Source of the DNA: Rufibacter roseolus
Lineage (GTDB): Bacteria; Bacteroidota; Bacteroidia; Cytophagales; Hymenobacteraceae
Length of the DNA stretch: 64,000 nucleotides
Direction of reading: 5' to 3'
NCBI RefSeq assembly: GCF_017916365.1
Contig: NZ_JAFMSU010000001.1
Coordinates: 186,001-250,000, forward strand
Shown: piece after piece, positions 1 through 9,192 of the stretch
Layout: each line of letters opens with the position of its first letter
Position numbering within the stretch: the stretch's first letter is position 1
Translations under genes and position numbers: made by a program
Notes under the pieces: generated by a model
What the model was told of the DNA's origin: nothing
Database searches by the model: none
The model's input: the letters and a program-made list of their open reading frames with translations, nothing else

Positions 1-953
1 AGCGCCACGAACAACTCCAGGAAGTTCATGAAGGTGGCAAACGCTACGCTCAATGGACCAATGGCAATGCTCTGGAAGATAAAGATCAAACTGAACAAGC
101 TCAGGATGATGATGTGACCTGCGGTGATGTTGGCGAAAAGCCGGACCATCAAAGAGAAAGGCTTGGTAAAAATACCAATCACCTCTACCGGGATCATAAT
201 GGGAGCCAACCACTTGGGAACACCCGGTGTGGCAAAAATGTGCCCCCAGTAAGATTTATTCCCGTTGAATACCGTCAGGATTAAAGTAAGGAGAGCCAAT
301 ACAAGGGTAACGGCAATATTACCGGTTAAGTTAGCGCCACCAGGCAATAAACCCAGCAGGTTGTTGAACCAGATAAAGAAGAACACGGTGAGCAGGTATG
401 GCATGAAGCGCTCATACTTAGGACCGATGTTGGTCTTGGCAATATCGTCTCGGATGAAAACAATGATGGGCTCAAAGAATGACTGCAGGCCACGCGGGGC
501 TTTGCCGCGGTTCTTGCTGTAAGCACCGGCAATAGAGAAGAACACCAGGAACAGCAGAAGCACACTCAGAAAAAGCGAAGCCACGTTCTTGGTGATAGAG
601 AAGTCCATTGGACCTACGTGCTCCGTTTCACCTTTCTCGTTCACCTTGGTGCGCGGCTCACCCTCTTCGTTGGCATAATAGATATGCCCGTGCTCCATCA
701 CGTAGCCGTTATACGGCTGCAGTTCATGATGCTCGTTGTAGAACTTAGAGGCCAAGAACACATCCAGGCCATTTTCCCCATATAATATAACCGGCAAAGG
801 CAGCACCACACCGTCGGCAAAATGCCAGGTATAATCATCGCCAATATGGTGGGAGATCATCTCCCCGGGGTTAAATTCTCCACCCTCGGCAGATTCTGCC
901 GCCTGGGCTGAAAAAGTAAGAACAGTAAGCAGGAAAACGAGTATCTTCTTCAT
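1..953 (-). CDS. atpB: F0F1 ATP synthase subunit a, partial (3' end off window)
   Basis: Membrane subunit a of the F0 motor, forming the proton half-channels against the c-ring. The frame starts at ATG 951-953 and stays open to the window edge, so the C-terminus is missing (317 codons seen). The N-terminus looks like a cleavable signal (MKKILVFLLTVLTFSAQA), followed by a long periplasmic stretch of about 110 residues typical of Bacteroidota subunit a, then hydrophobic helices. The motif RLFANITAGH carries the essential arginine (about Arg271) equivalent to E. coli aArg210. It is the third gene of an atpZ - AtpI-like - atpB run. Identification is firm; that the N-terminal signal is cleaved is inference. 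Confidence 0.96.
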   Translation of the reverse strand, partial: MKKILVFLLTVLTFSAQAAESAEGGEFNPGEMISHHIGDDYTWHFADGVVLPLPVILYGENGLDVFLASKFYNEHHELQPYNGYVMEHGHIYYANEEGEPRTKVNEKGETEHVGPMDFSITKNVASLFLSVLLLFLVFFSIAGAYSKNRGKAPRGLQSFFEPIIVFIRDDIAKTNIGPKYERFMPYLLTVFFFIWFNNLLGLLPGGANLTGNIAVTLVLALLTLILTVFNGNKSYWGHIFATPGVPKWLAPIMIPVEVIGIFTKPFSLMVRLFANITAGHIIILSLFSLIFIFQSIAIGPLSVAFATFMNFLELFVA

Positions 954-997
954 TAAGAGCTAATTAAAAGCAATGGATTTTATGTAACCGCATTGCC

Positions 998-1387
998 CTA
1001 TGCATGCTTTTTTGAATTTTGGCGCAAGTTACTCAACAATGCGTAGATTTCAAATCCGGTATAAATAAAATAAAGGGCGAAAAAGTTTGAGACAAATTGC
1101 ACTAACCCTTCTGCATGGAAATATCTATATACAAAAACTGCTATTATAGAGAACACCATACGCACCCCCATAGCGGCAAAGTAGTAGGCGTGCAGGTTAC
1201 CTGAATCATTCTTGAGCCCCAGGAAGGCCACATAATGGGCAAACCCGGTCACAAACACAAAGAAGCACAGCATGTACCAGATATAGGAATGAACCACGGT
1301 GTCTCCGGTGAACATCAGCAGTACGGTAATCAGGAGCACCAGCAGCCCGGTGAGCAGAATCATCCCTCTAATAAAACTCACAGGCAC
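998..1387 (-). CDS. AtpI-like small membrane protein of the ATP synthase operon
   Basis: A 129-residue protein with four predicted hydrophobic helices (about residues 7-27, 34-55, 70-88 and 98-118) and a basic C-terminus. Its place between atpZ and atpB matches the Bacteroidota gene usually called ATP synthase subunit I or hypothetical protein. AtpI-type proteins are assembly helpers for the c-ring; that role here is inferred from position and topology. The start is GTG at 1385-1387, directly after the atpZ stop codon (1388-1390), which suggests translational coupling. A second GTG two codons on is an alternative. No enzyme motif is visible. Confidence 0.75.
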   Translation of the reverse strand: MPVSFIRGMILLTGLLVLLITVLLMFTGDTVVHSYIWYMLCFFVFVTGFAHYVAFLGLKNDSGNLHAYYFAAMGVRMVFSIIAVFVYRYFHAEGLVQFVSNFFALYFIYTGFEIYALLSNLRQNSKKHA

Positions 1388-1624
1388 TTATTTCTTACGG
1401 GTAAGTGATACAATAACAGAATACACGGTGGCAAACACCGCCACCACTAATAGGCCCAGCGTCCACCACGGGGTGTTGTTGTGGAAATAGGCATCCAGTT
1501 TACGCCCCCCAATAGCGGCCACGGACATTACCACAATCATCTGGAAAGCCAGGCCCGAGTATTTCAGGTAAGGCTTTACCCCTTGCTTTTCTTCGGGGCT
1601 AGACGGATGTTGGGTTGGTTCCAT
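1388..1624 (-). CDS. atpZ: AtpZ/AtpI family protein
   Basis: A 78-residue protein with a polar N-terminus and two transmembrane helices (about residues 25-42 and 53-73). The first helix and loop, SVAAIGGRKLDAYF, fit the AtpZ/AtpI family signature (glycine pair followed by a charged hairpin). The family is found at the head of F-ATPase operons and has been linked to c-ring assembly and to Mg2+/Ca2+ movement. It is the promoter-proximal gene of the atp run here. Family assignment is good; exact function is inferred. Confidence 0.85.
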   Translation of the reverse strand: MEPTQHPSSPEEKQGVKPYLKYSGLAFQMIVVMSVAAIGGRKLDAYFHNNTPWWTLGLLVVAVFATVYSVIVSLTRKK

Positions 1625-1645
1625 ACGGGTTGGGTCCTATTTGCA

Positions 1646-1653
1646 CAAAGGTA
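1646..1653 (-). promoter_or_regulatory. Probable Bacteroidota -7 box for the atp operon
   Basis: On the minus strand the octamer reads TACCTTTG, a full match to the TAnnTTTG -7 consensus of Bacteroidota housekeeping sigma factors. It lies 21 nt upstream of the atpZ ATG, giving a short leader. A good -33 TTG at the usual spacing is not seen, so confidence is moderate. Confidence 0.5.
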
Positions 1654-1691
1654 CTAATCTCTGGTTCATGGGGACAGAAAAGATTTTCGCT

Positions 1692-1727
1692 GTTTTGGCC
1701 CTGCTATAGATAAAACAAGCCCAAAAC
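1692..1727. repeat. 36-nt dispersed palindrome, copy A
   Basis: Starts GTTTTGGCCC and ends AAGCCCAAAAC, matching both halves of the 36-nt palindrome family of this window. It lies between the divergent atpZ and porW/sprE genes. Confidence 0.7.
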
Positions 1728-1813
1728 AGTTCTGGTTCGCCTATAATTAGCTTTCATTCCTTCGCCGCCGACGCCTGCTTTTGCGTAGTAGCGTAACAAG
1801 AGCCTAAAAAGTG

Positions 1814-1821
1814 TAAATTTG
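1814..1821 (+). promoter_or_regulatory. Possible -7 box upstream of porW/sprE
   Basis: Reads TAAATTTG, a full TAnnTTTG match, in the 321-nt divergent intergenic region. No TTG at 19 nt upstream supports it, and it would leave a leader of about 120 nt, so this is tentative. Confidence 0.3.
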
Positions 1822-1945
1822 CTTTTACCTTTTATTTAGATAACCTTATAGACTAAGTACAAGTACGTTTCTGGCTCGTTTTAGCTTAAATAAATATAAA
1901 ATAAAAAAGGCCCTGCGCAGTTCTACTAGTATTCCAACACCTGAC

Positions 1946-4543
1946 TTGACGTTGAAACTGACACGTTTTCTTCTAATCTTCCTTCTACTGGCAGCTGTCG
2001 CCGGCTGTTCTTCTGATAAGCCTTTGGGCCGGCTGTACCGAAACATCAATGCCCGGTTCAATGGGTATTTTCTGGCCCGCCAGAAGATGGAAGCCGTGGA
2101 AGCCAAAATTGCGGCCGCCCACGTGAACGACTATAACCGCATCTTGGACATCCTGCCGCCGGCCGATTCCACCATCCTGAAAACCCTGGCTCCTGAACTG
2201 GACGAGGTGATCAAGCGGGCTTCTTTCCCTATTGCGCGCCATCCCAAGTCCCGGTGGATAGATGATTGCTATGTGCTCATTGGTAAGGCCCGTTATTACC
2301 AGGGCGAGGATGCCGAGGCGCTTAAAACTTTCCGGTTTGTGCAAACCACCAGTCCAGACCGCCATGCCCGCCACGAGGCCCAGATCTGGATGATGCGTCT
2401 GGCCATCCGGCAGAAAGATTATGACCAGGCTTTTTCTATTTCCGAGCAGTTCAGGAAAGAGCGCATGAACGAGGACAACGGCCGCGAACTACTTCTCACC
2501 AGGGCCCAGCTGGCCAGCATCCAGAACAACCTTCCTCGAGTCATTGAAAACATGGAACTGGCCATTCCGCTGGCCCATAAAAGAGACCAGGAGGCCCGCC
2601 TCAGATTCATTCTAGGCCAATTGTACCAGGCTACTGCCCAGGACGCCAAAGCCTACGAGCAGTTCGCGAAGGTCCTGAAGAAACGTCCCCCTTATGAACT
2701 GGGCTTCTACGCCAACCTGGGTTTGGCTCAGGTAACCGAACTGAAAGACAACTCAGACCAGGACAAAGTCAAGAACTTCCTGCGCAAACTCGCCGATGAC
2801 GCCAAGAACAAGGAGTACACAGATAAAATCTACTATGACCTGGCTAAGCTGGAGCTACGACAGAAAAAGTACCCTGATGCCCTGAAACTCCTGCAGCAGT
2901 CTACGGCCGCCTCCACCACAAACAAAGTCCAGAAAGCATACTCTTACCTGTTATCGGGTCAGATCTATTATGAGAACCTGCAGCAGTACGGCCTGGCCCA
3001 GGCTTACTATGACAGCACCCTTCAACTGTTACCGCCTACTACCATGGGCTACGAAGAACTCTCTGATAGAAAAACAGTACTCACCGCCTTCACCCAACAG
3101 TTGGAGATCATCAGAAGCAATGACAGTTTATTGGCTTTAGGCCAACTGAACGCCACCGAGCGCGCCCAGCGGGTTGCCGAGCAGGTCACCCGCGAGCGCG
3201 ACCAGGAGGCCGCCGCCGCCTTAGCTGCTGCAAATGCCACCACCAATGCCGGCCCTACCCAACAAACGGCTACCTTGCCCATCGGGGGCGCCGGAACACA
3301 GGGCAGCACCTGGTACTTTGACAACCCCGTGGCCCGTGGAACCGCGCGCAATGACTTCATGCGTACCTGGGGAGACCGACCTTTGCAGGACAACTGGCGG
3401 CGCATCACCGCCATTGCCGGCGCCACTCCGCTTACCGCTGGGGTAAACACTGGCATTGCGGTAGATAGTGCCACCGTAGCCGCCGAGGCCGCCCAGAAAC
3501 AGGAAGCTTATCTAGCGGCTATTCCGGTGACGGCCGAGCAGCGCCAAGCCGCTGAAAAACGTGTGGAGGAAGCCCTGTTTACATTGGGCAACATCTACCA
3601 GCAGCGCCTGCGAGAACCGGAGAAAGCTGCCCAGACCTTCCAGAAACTGCTTGAGCGCTACCCAGCCTCCAACCACGCCGCTGAGGCTTATTACAGCTTA
3701 TATGTGATCTCCCAAGGCCAGCAGCAGCCCGACAAAGCCGCCGGATTTGCCAAGATCCTGAAAGACCGTTTCCCAAATTCCAAATACAGCAAACTCATTG
3801 ACCAACCCGATTTTCTGCGGACTTATTCCGCCGAAAACGTGGCCGCGCACGCGCTGTATGACTCGGCTTTTGCGTTGTATGAGAAAGAGCAGTATCCGCA
3901 GGCGCTAGCTGTTTTGGCCTCACTTTCCCAAAAATACCCCCAAAACGATGTGCAGGACCAAAGCGCATTTTTGCAGGCACTCGTAGCAGGCCGCACCCAA
4001 CCACCGGCTACATTCAGGGCCGCCATGGAGCAGTTCATCATAAAGTACCCCGAAAGTCCGTTACAGGCGAAGGCTCGTGACTTCATGAATCTTTACCTAC
4101 GCTATGAAACCGGCGAGCTAGCTAAACCTCCGGTAGTAGTAAATACCCCCACTGCCCCTAAAGAAGAAGCGCCTACTTATAAGACAGAGCGCAGCCAGCC
4201 CCATTCTTTCGTGATTGTGCACACTACAGGAGACACCACCGCCGTGCGCCAGCTCATGAAAGCGTATGATACCTATAATGCCCGTTTCCACCCTAAAAAG
4301 CAACTCAAAGTAGAGCCTATCCCTTTCAGAGACAGCACCACCCTCATTGTTGTGCGGGCTTTGTCCGATTTCAAAGCCGCCCAGCAGTACTCTAAATTGC
4401 AGGCCACACGCAATTCTCCGTTAGCCAATTTAAAAGGCTCGAATTTTGCTACCTTTGTGATAACCGAAGAGAACCTTGCTTTACTTAGAGAGCTTGGGAA
4501 TATCGCGGAGTATGTAGCTTTCTTTGAAAAAAATTACCAATAG
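1946..4543 (+). CDS. porW: T9SS periplasmic TPR lipoprotein PorW/SprE
   Basis: An 865-residue TPR lipoprotein required in the family for type IX secretion and gliding; PorW is reported to interact with the PorN/GldN part of the T9SS ring. The signal peptide ends in a lipobox with Cys21 (AAVAGC). The opening region (RNINARFNGYFLARQKM, then a DYNRILDILPP segment) is typical of PorW/SprE, and several TPR-like helix pairs follow, with an Ala/Gln-rich low-complexity linker near residues 400-460. The only usable starts are TTG codons at 1946 and 1952; there is no ATG before the signal sequence. It overlaps the window of the next gene's upstream region and is probably cotranscribed with the penicillin-binding protein gene. 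Confidence 0.88.
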   Translation: MTLKLTRFLLIFLLLAAVAGCSSDKPLGRLYRNINARFNGYFLARQKMEAVEAKIAAAHVNDYNRILDILPPADSTILKTLAPELDEVIKRASFPIARHPKSRWIDDCYVLIGKARYYQGEDAEALKTFRFVQTTSPDRHARHEAQIWMMRLAIRQKDYDQAFSISEQFRKERMNEDNGRELLLTRAQLASIQNNLPRVIENMELAIPLAHKRDQEARLRFILGQLYQATAQDAKAYEQFAKVLKKRPPYELGFYANLGLAQVTELKDNSDQDKVKNFLRKLADDAKNKEYTDKIYYDLAKLELRQKKYPDALKLLQQSTAASTTNKVQKAYSYLLSGQIYYENLQQYGLAQAYYDSTLQLLPPTTMGYEELSDRKTVLTAFTQQLEIIRSNDSLLALGQLNATERAQRVAEQVTRERDQEAAAALAAANATTNAGPTQQTATLPIGGAGTQGSTWYFDNPVARGTARNDFMRTWGDRPLQDNWRRITAIAGATPLTAGVNTGIAVDSATVAAEAAQKQEAYLAAIPVTAEQRQAAEKRVEEALFTLGNIYQQRLREPEKAAQTFQKLLERYPASNHAAEAYYSLYVISQGQQQPDKAAGFAKILKDRFPNSKYSKLIDQPDFLRTYSAENVAAHALYDSAFALYEKEQYPQALAVLASLSQKYPQNDVQDQSAFLQALVAGRTQPPATFRAAMEQFIIKYPESPLQAKARDFMNLYLRYETGELAKPPVVVNTPTAPKEEAPTYKTERSQPHSFVIVHTTGDTTAVRQLMKAYDTYNARFHPKKQLKVEPIPFRDSTTLIVVRALSDFKAAQQYSKLQATRNSPLANLKGSNFATFVITEENLALLRELGNIAEYVAFFEKNYQ
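3911..3946. repeat. 36-nt palindrome-like segment inside porW/sprE
   Basis: Starts GTTTTGGCCTCACTTTC and ends CCCCCAAAAC, matching the dispersed 36-nt family in length and ends. It encodes 12 codons (VLASLSQKYPQN) that also read as a normal TPR helix, so chance resemblance is possible. Confidence 0.4.
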
Positions 4544-4544
4544 A

Positions 4545-6842
4545 ATGTCGTCAACGCCTGATAAGAAGTTCCGGAAAACCATTTCGGCACTTTGGCTGTT
4601 TTTTGCCGGAGGATTCGTGTTCTTCCTGCTGTACGTTTTTGCAGTTAGCATCAACTTCCTGAATCTCTTTGGCGATCTACCAGACCTGAAAACCCTGGAA
4701 AACCCCAAAAGCGAACTGGCTTCTGAAGTTTACTCAGAAGACGGCCAGCTTTTAGGCAAGTACTTCCGTGAGAACCGCTCTCCCGTTACTTATGAGCAAC
4801 TGCCCAAGACCCTTGTAGACGCCTTGATCGCCACTGAGGACATCCGGTTTGAGGAACATTCCGGCATTGACTTCAAGGGTACGCTGGCGGTTCCTTACTA
4901 TAAACTCACCGGCAAACAGGACCGCGGCTCCAGTACCCTAACCCAGCAGTTGGCCCGTAACCTCTTCCGTACCCGTGATGACCTAAACAACGGCCTGCTC
5001 TCTGATGTGCCCGGTCTCCGCATGCTCATCATCAAAACGAAGGAATGGATCATGTCCATCAAACTGGAGCGCTCTTACACCAAGAAAGAGATCCTGATGA
5101 TGTACCTGAACACCGTGGACTTCGGGAGCAACGCTTACGGGATCAAGGTAGCCGCCAAGACCTTCTTCAACAAAGACCCGCAGCAGCTTACCCTGGAAGA
5201 AAGCGCCACCCTGGTGGGCGTACTGAAAGGACCTTCCTTCTACAGCCCGGTGCTGCGCCCAGAGCGTTCCCTGAGCCGCCGCAATACGGTGCTGGACCAG
5301 ATGCTCAAGTACAACTACATTGACGAGCCTACTTACGCCAAGACTACCGCCAAACCCATCAAGCTGGACTTCAACGTGGAGAACCAGAACAAAGGTCTGG
5401 CGCCTTACTTCCGGACCGAGATAGGAAAGTGGCTGGCCCAATGGTGCCGTGATAACGGTTACGACCTGTATTCAGACGGCCTTAAAATCTACACCACCAT
5501 TGACTCCCGCATGCAGAAGCACGCTGAGGCAGCCCTAGAGCAGCACATGAAAACCATGCAGAAGGAGTTCTTCCAGCAATGGAAAGGCCGCAATCCGTGG
5601 GTAAATGACCAGGGGAAAGAAATCAAAGGCTTCCTGATGGAGCGTATGAAAGGAACCGCCCGCTACAAGAGCCTGGTGGAACAGTACGGTAGCAACGAGG
5701 ACTCTATCAAATACCACCTGTACCACAAAGTTCCTATGCGCATCTTCTCCTGGAAAGGGGAACGCGACACCATCATGAGCCCGATGGACTCTCTGCGCTA
5801 CTACAAGCATTACCTGCAGGCTGGCTTCATGGCCATGGACCCGCTTACCGGCAAGGTGAAAGCATGGGTAGGAGGAACCAACTTCAAATATTTCAAATAC
5901 GACCACGTGAAGCAGGGTGCCCGCCAGCCAGGCTCTACCTTCAAGCCTTTTGTGTACACCACCGCTCTGGAGAGAGGCTACTCTCCTTGCTATACCGTAG
6001 TAGATGCCCCGGTGACCATCATTAACCCCGATGGCAAGCCCTGGACGCCTAAAAACAGTGAAGGTACTTACTCTGGCAGGAGTATGACCTTGCGCACAGC
6101 GCTGGCACTCTCTGTTAACAGCATCACTACTTACCTCATGAAGAAACTCGGCCCTGAGGAAGTAGTGGCTACGGCGAAGCGCCTGGGAATTACTACGCCG
6201 CTTGACCCGGTACCTTCTCTGGCCCTTGGTTCCAGTGACGTAACGCTGTATGACATGGTAGGTGCTTACGGTACCTTCGTGAACAAAGGCACCTGGACCC
6301 AACCTCAGTACCTGGTGCGGATTGAAGACAAAAACGGAACGGTACTGCATGAGTTTGCGCCAAAGACCTTGGAAGCACTCAGCGAAGAAACGGCTTACCT
6401 CATGGTGCACATGCTGAAAGGCTCCACCGAAACCCGCGGCGGTACGGCCTATTATGGCTTGCGTCACCGTTACGGGCTGAAAAATGAAATTGGGGCTAAA
6501 ACCGGAACTACCTCCAACTACTCAGATGCCTGGTTTATGGGAATCACCCCTGATCTGGCTGCTGGGGTTTGGGTTGGTGGCGAGGACCGCAGTATTCACT
6601 TCCGGAGTGCCGCTTACGGGCAGGGGAATAAGCTGGCCATGCCTATCTACGCCCTCTTCATGCAGAAAGTGTACGCCGATAAGTCACTGAATGTCTCCAA
6701 GGGCGCTTTCCCTAAACCATCGCAACCGCTTTCCACCAATATTAATTGCGGGGGCAGCACTTTTGTACCTGTTGTGCAAGATTCCGTAAAACAAGAGCAA
6801 ACCCTTACTTTACCGCAGAAAGTAGAGGAGGATGGGTTTTAA
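4545..6842 (+). CDS. Class A penicillin-binding protein (PBP1A-type transglycosylase/transpeptidase)
   Basis: Bifunctional peptidoglycan synthase of about 765 residues anchored by one N-terminal helix (about residues 15-37). The GT51 glycosyltransferase domain shows EDIRFEEHSG near residue 98, GSSTLTQQLARNLF, and LTLEESATLVGVLKGPS. The transpeptidase shows the SxxK motif in PGSTFKPF (Ser464), an SVNS SxN motif, and AKTGTTS with Lys652. The open frame extends up to TTG 4524 inside the preceding gene, but ATG 4545, just after the porW/sprE stop at 4541-4543, is the better start. The tight junction suggests one transcript with porW/sprE, linking wall synthesis to a T9SS lipoprotein; that link is inference. 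Confidence 0.95.
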   Translation: MSSTPDKKFRKTISALWLFFAGGFVFFLLYVFAVSINFLNLFGDLPDLKTLENPKSELASEVYSEDGQLLGKYFRENRSPVTYEQLPKTLVDALIATEDIRFEEHSGIDFKGTLAVPYYKLTGKQDRGSSTLTQQLARNLFRTRDDLNNGLLSDVPGLRMLIIKTKEWIMSIKLERSYTKKEILMMYLNTVDFGSNAYGIKVAAKTFFNKDPQQLTLEESATLVGVLKGPSFYSPVLRPERSLSRRNTVLDQMLKYNYIDEPTYAKTTAKPIKLDFNVENQNKGLAPYFRTEIGKWLAQWCRDNGYDLYSDGLKIYTTIDSRMQKHAEAALEQHMKTMQKEFFQQWKGRNPWVNDQGKEIKGFLMERMKGTARYKSLVEQYGSNEDSIKYHLYHKVPMRIFSWKGERDTIMSPMDSLRYYKHYLQAGFMAMDPLTGKVKAWVGGTNFKYFKYDHVKQGARQPGSTFKPFVYTTALERGYSPCYTVVDAPVTIINPDGKPWTPKNSEGTYSGRSMTLRTALALSVNSITTYLMKKLGPEEVVATAKRLGITTPLDPVPSLALGSSDVTLYDMVGAYGTFVNKGTWTQPQYLVRIEDKNGTVLHEFAPKTLEALSEETAYLMVHMLKGSTETRGGTAYYGLRHRYGLKNEIGAKTGTTSNYSDAWFMGITPDLAAGVWVGGEDRSIHFRSAAYGQGNKLAMPIYALFMQKVYADKSLNVSKGAFPKPSQPLSTNINCGGSTFVPVVQDSVKQEQTLTLPQKVEEDGF

Positions 6843-6855
6843 GTTTTAGACCAGA

Positions 6856-8664
6856 ATGGCTGTGGAGGAATCATTAAAAGAGCAACTTAAACACTTGCCC
6901 CATCGCCCGGGCATCTACAAGTACTATGATGACAAGGGCATTATCTACGTAGGCAAGGCCATAGATATCCGCAAGCGGGTAAGTTCTTATTTTAACCGGT
7001 CTACGCAGCACAACAAGAAAACCCTCAAGCTTATATCGCAGATTAAGCGAATTGAGTTCACCATTGTAGACAGTGAGGCTGATGCTTTCTTGCTGGAGAA
7101 CAACCTCATCAAGCAGCATCAGCCCAAATACAACATCCTGCTCAAGGACGGGAAAACCTATCCTTACCTATGCATCACCAATGAGCGGTTTCCGCGCGTT
7201 TTAAGTACCCGTAACAAACTCAACGACGGTTCTCGCTATTTCGGCCCCTACCCCAGCGTGACCAGCATGTACGTACTGCTGGAGATGATCCGGTCACTTT
7301 ATCCGCTGCGTACCTGCAGTTACAACCTAAGTCCGGCTAATATTGAAGCGGGTAAGTTCAAGGTGTGCCTGGAGTACCACATCGGCAACTGCAAAGGTCC
7401 CTGCGAAGGGCTCTACAGCGAAGAGGAGTACAACCAGCATATCCAGCAGATTAGGAATATCCTCTCTGGAAACCTGACGGTAGCCAAGAACTACTTCAAA
7501 GAAGCCATGTCTGCCGCCGCCGCCGATTACCAGTACGAGCTGGCGCACCAATACAAACAGAAGCTTGATGTGCTGGATGATTTTCAGGCCAAGTCAACGG
7601 TGGTAAGCCACACGCTCACCAACATTGATGTCTTCACCATCACCTCCAATGAGAAATGCGCCTTCATTAACTACCTGAGGGTGATGAACGGCTCCATTAT
7701 TGGTACCCAATCCTTGGAACTGCAGAAGAAACTGGAAGAGACCGATCAGGATATCCTTGCTTCCATGATCATGCAGCTGCGGTCAGATTTTGAGAGCACG
7801 TCCAGGGAGATCCTGGTGAACATTGATGATCTTGTTTTACCGCTGGAAGGCATCACCATCGCCGTTCCCCAGATCGGTGACAAACGGAAGCTGCTGAATC
7901 TTTCTCTAAAGAATGCCCTGTACCTGCGGAAAGAAAAGGAAAGCATGCAGGATAAGGCCAAAGACAGCAACGAGGTACGTATTATGGAGACCATGAAGCG
8001 CGACCTACGCCTCACCGAGCTACCCAAGCATATTGAGTGTTTCGATAACTCTAACTTCCAGGGTGATAATCCGGTGGCCTCCATGGTATGCTTCCGGAAC
8101 GCGAAGCCTTCTAAGAAAGACTACCGTCACTTCCACATCAAGACCGTGGTAGGTCCAGATGATTTCGCGTCTATGTATGAGGTAGTGACCCGCCGCTACC
8201 GCCGCCTCATAGATGAAGGATCATCCCTGCCCCAACTCATTATTATAGACGGGGGTAAAGGGCAGCTTGGCATGGCGGTAAAAGCCTTAAAGGATTTGGG
8301 CATCTATGGGCAGGTAGCCATTGTTAGTATTGCTAAACGTTTGGAGGAGATTTTCTATCCTGGAGACACGCTGCCCCTGTACATTGACAAGAAGTCTGAG
8401 ACCCTAAAGCTCATCCAGCGCCTCCGGAATGAGGCCCACCGCTTTGGGATCACCTTCCACCGCTCGCTACGCGATGCAGGCACCTTACAAACCGAGCTCA
8501 CCAAGATCAAGGGTTTGGGCCCTGCCACTGCTGAGAAACTTCTGACCAAGTTTAAATCGGTGAAGAAAATTGCCGAGCTCTCCCTGCAGGAATTAGAAAG
8601 CGAAGTGGGCAAAAGCAAAGCCCGTCTACTTCTGGATTATTTCGCGCAGACTCAAAACAAGTAA
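6856..8664 (+). CDS. uvrC: Excinuclease ABC subunit C
   Basis: UvrC makes the two incisions in nucleotide excision repair. The 602-residue length is normal. Visible domains in order: GIY-YIG nuclease at the N-terminus (RPGIYKYYDDKGIIYVGKA), a Cys-containing region (CLEYHIGNCKGPCEG), a UVR-like helical segment (YELAHQYKQKLDVLDD), the RNase H-like C-terminal nuclease (ECFDNSNFQGDNPVASMV and IIIDGGKGQL), and a terminal helix-hairpin-helix (IKGLGPATAEKLL). It starts 13 nt after the penicillin-binding protein stop, so it is probably cotranscribed. A copy of the 36-nt palindrome begins 2 nt after the stop codon. Confidence 0.97.
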   Translation: MAVEESLKEQLKHLPHRPGIYKYYDDKGIIYVGKAIDIRKRVSSYFNRSTQHNKKTLKLISQIKRIEFTIVDSEADAFLLENNLIKQHQPKYNILLKDGKTYPYLCITNERFPRVLSTRNKLNDGSRYFGPYPSVTSMYVLLEMIRSLYPLRTCSYNLSPANIEAGKFKVCLEYHIGNCKGPCEGLYSEEEYNQHIQQIRNILSGNLTVAKNYFKEAMSAAAADYQYELAHQYKQKLDVLDDFQAKSTVVSHTLTNIDVFTITSNEKCAFINYLRVMNGSIIGTQSLELQKKLEETDQDILASMIMQLRSDFESTSREILVNIDDLVLPLEGITIAVPQIGDKRKLLNLSLKNALYLRKEKESMQDKAKDSNEVRIMETMKRDLRLTELPKHIECFDNSNFQGDNPVASMVCFRNAKPSKKDYRHFHIKTVVGPDDFASMYEVVTRRYRRLIDEGSSLPQLIIIDGGKGQLGMAVKALKDLGIYGQVAIVSIAKRLEEIFYPGDTLPLYIDKKSETLKLIQRLRNEAHRFGITFHRSLRDAGTLQTELTKIKGLGPATAEKLLTKFKSVKKIAELSLQELESEVGKSKARLLLDYFAQTQNK

Positions 8665-8666
8665 GC

Positions 8667-8702
8667 GTTTAAGGCCTGTTTTCCTGATAATGGCTTCAAA
8701 AC
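8667..8702. repeat. 36-nt dispersed palindrome, copy B
   Basis: Starts GTTTAAGGCCTGTTTTC and ends GGCTTCAAAAC. It begins 2 nt after the uvrC stop codon, so it lies in the 3' untranslated end of that transcript. Confidence 0.75.
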
Positions 8703-8761
8703 AAGAGGTGTTTTACTGTTGAAGCTCTTGATTTGGGTAAAATCTCTCTAAGGCTATTTCT

Positions 8762-8797
8762 GTTTAAAAGCTACTTTCACGAAATCAGCCTTAAAAC
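8762..8797. repeat. 36-nt dispersed palindrome, copy C
   Basis: Starts GTTTAAAAGCTACTTTC and ends TCAGCCTTAAAAC; the left half is degenerate and the right half is close to consensus. It is the second copy within 100 nt behind uvrC. Confidence 0.65.
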
Positions 8798-8839
8798 CTT
8801 TTCAGAGAATATTCATCTATTACCATTTCCTACAGAACT

Positions 8840-9042
8840 GTAGGGGTAATCCCTTGTGGTTGCCCTTTTCCACATTCCACTTCTTCTATCCATCGGGAGC
8901 GTTCCTGTATATTACTGCCTGTCTGCCCTGAACTTGTATTATCTGCCTTTCCAAATAACCCGGCTGCCATTGTTGCGTGTTCTCATCAACAATCTGGAAA
9001 GTGGTAGCATGTGCAAGGGCAACCACTAGCGATTGCCCCTAC
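8840..9042. repeat. Inverted pair of GTAG-tagged REP sequences
   Basis: The left arm (8840-8865) starts GTAGGGGTAATCCCTTGTGG and ends in TTGCCC. The right arm (9017-9042) is its inverted copy with a few changes, GGGCAACCACTAGCGATTGC followed by CCCTAC. The spacer is about 150 nt and no gene was found in it. The same arms recur at 31835-31908. A GTAG head is the known tag of REPs mobilised by RAYT transposases. Confidence 0.75.
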
Positions 9043-9139
9043 TTCTTATTTGGGCTAATTGAATTTTAAAGGGTTCATTGGCCTTAGTTTAGGATACCTC
9101 CTAGTGATGTTTACTATATAAACCCAGAAGAATGGGCGT

Positions 9140-9174
9140 AAAAAAAGGAGACCGTTTCTGGCCTCCTTTTTTTT
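9140..9174. terminator. Bidirectional intrinsic terminator after gldN
   Basis: Stem AAAAAAAGGAG paired with CTCCTTTTTTT plus an inner CC/GG pair around a short loop, with T-runs on both strands. It lies 18 nt downstream of the gldN stop and also faces the uvrC transcript. The 528-nt gap 8665-9192 otherwise holds only the two 36-nt palindromes and the REP pair. Confidence 0.85.
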
Positions 9175-9192
9175 AATCTATGCTTAAAGCTA

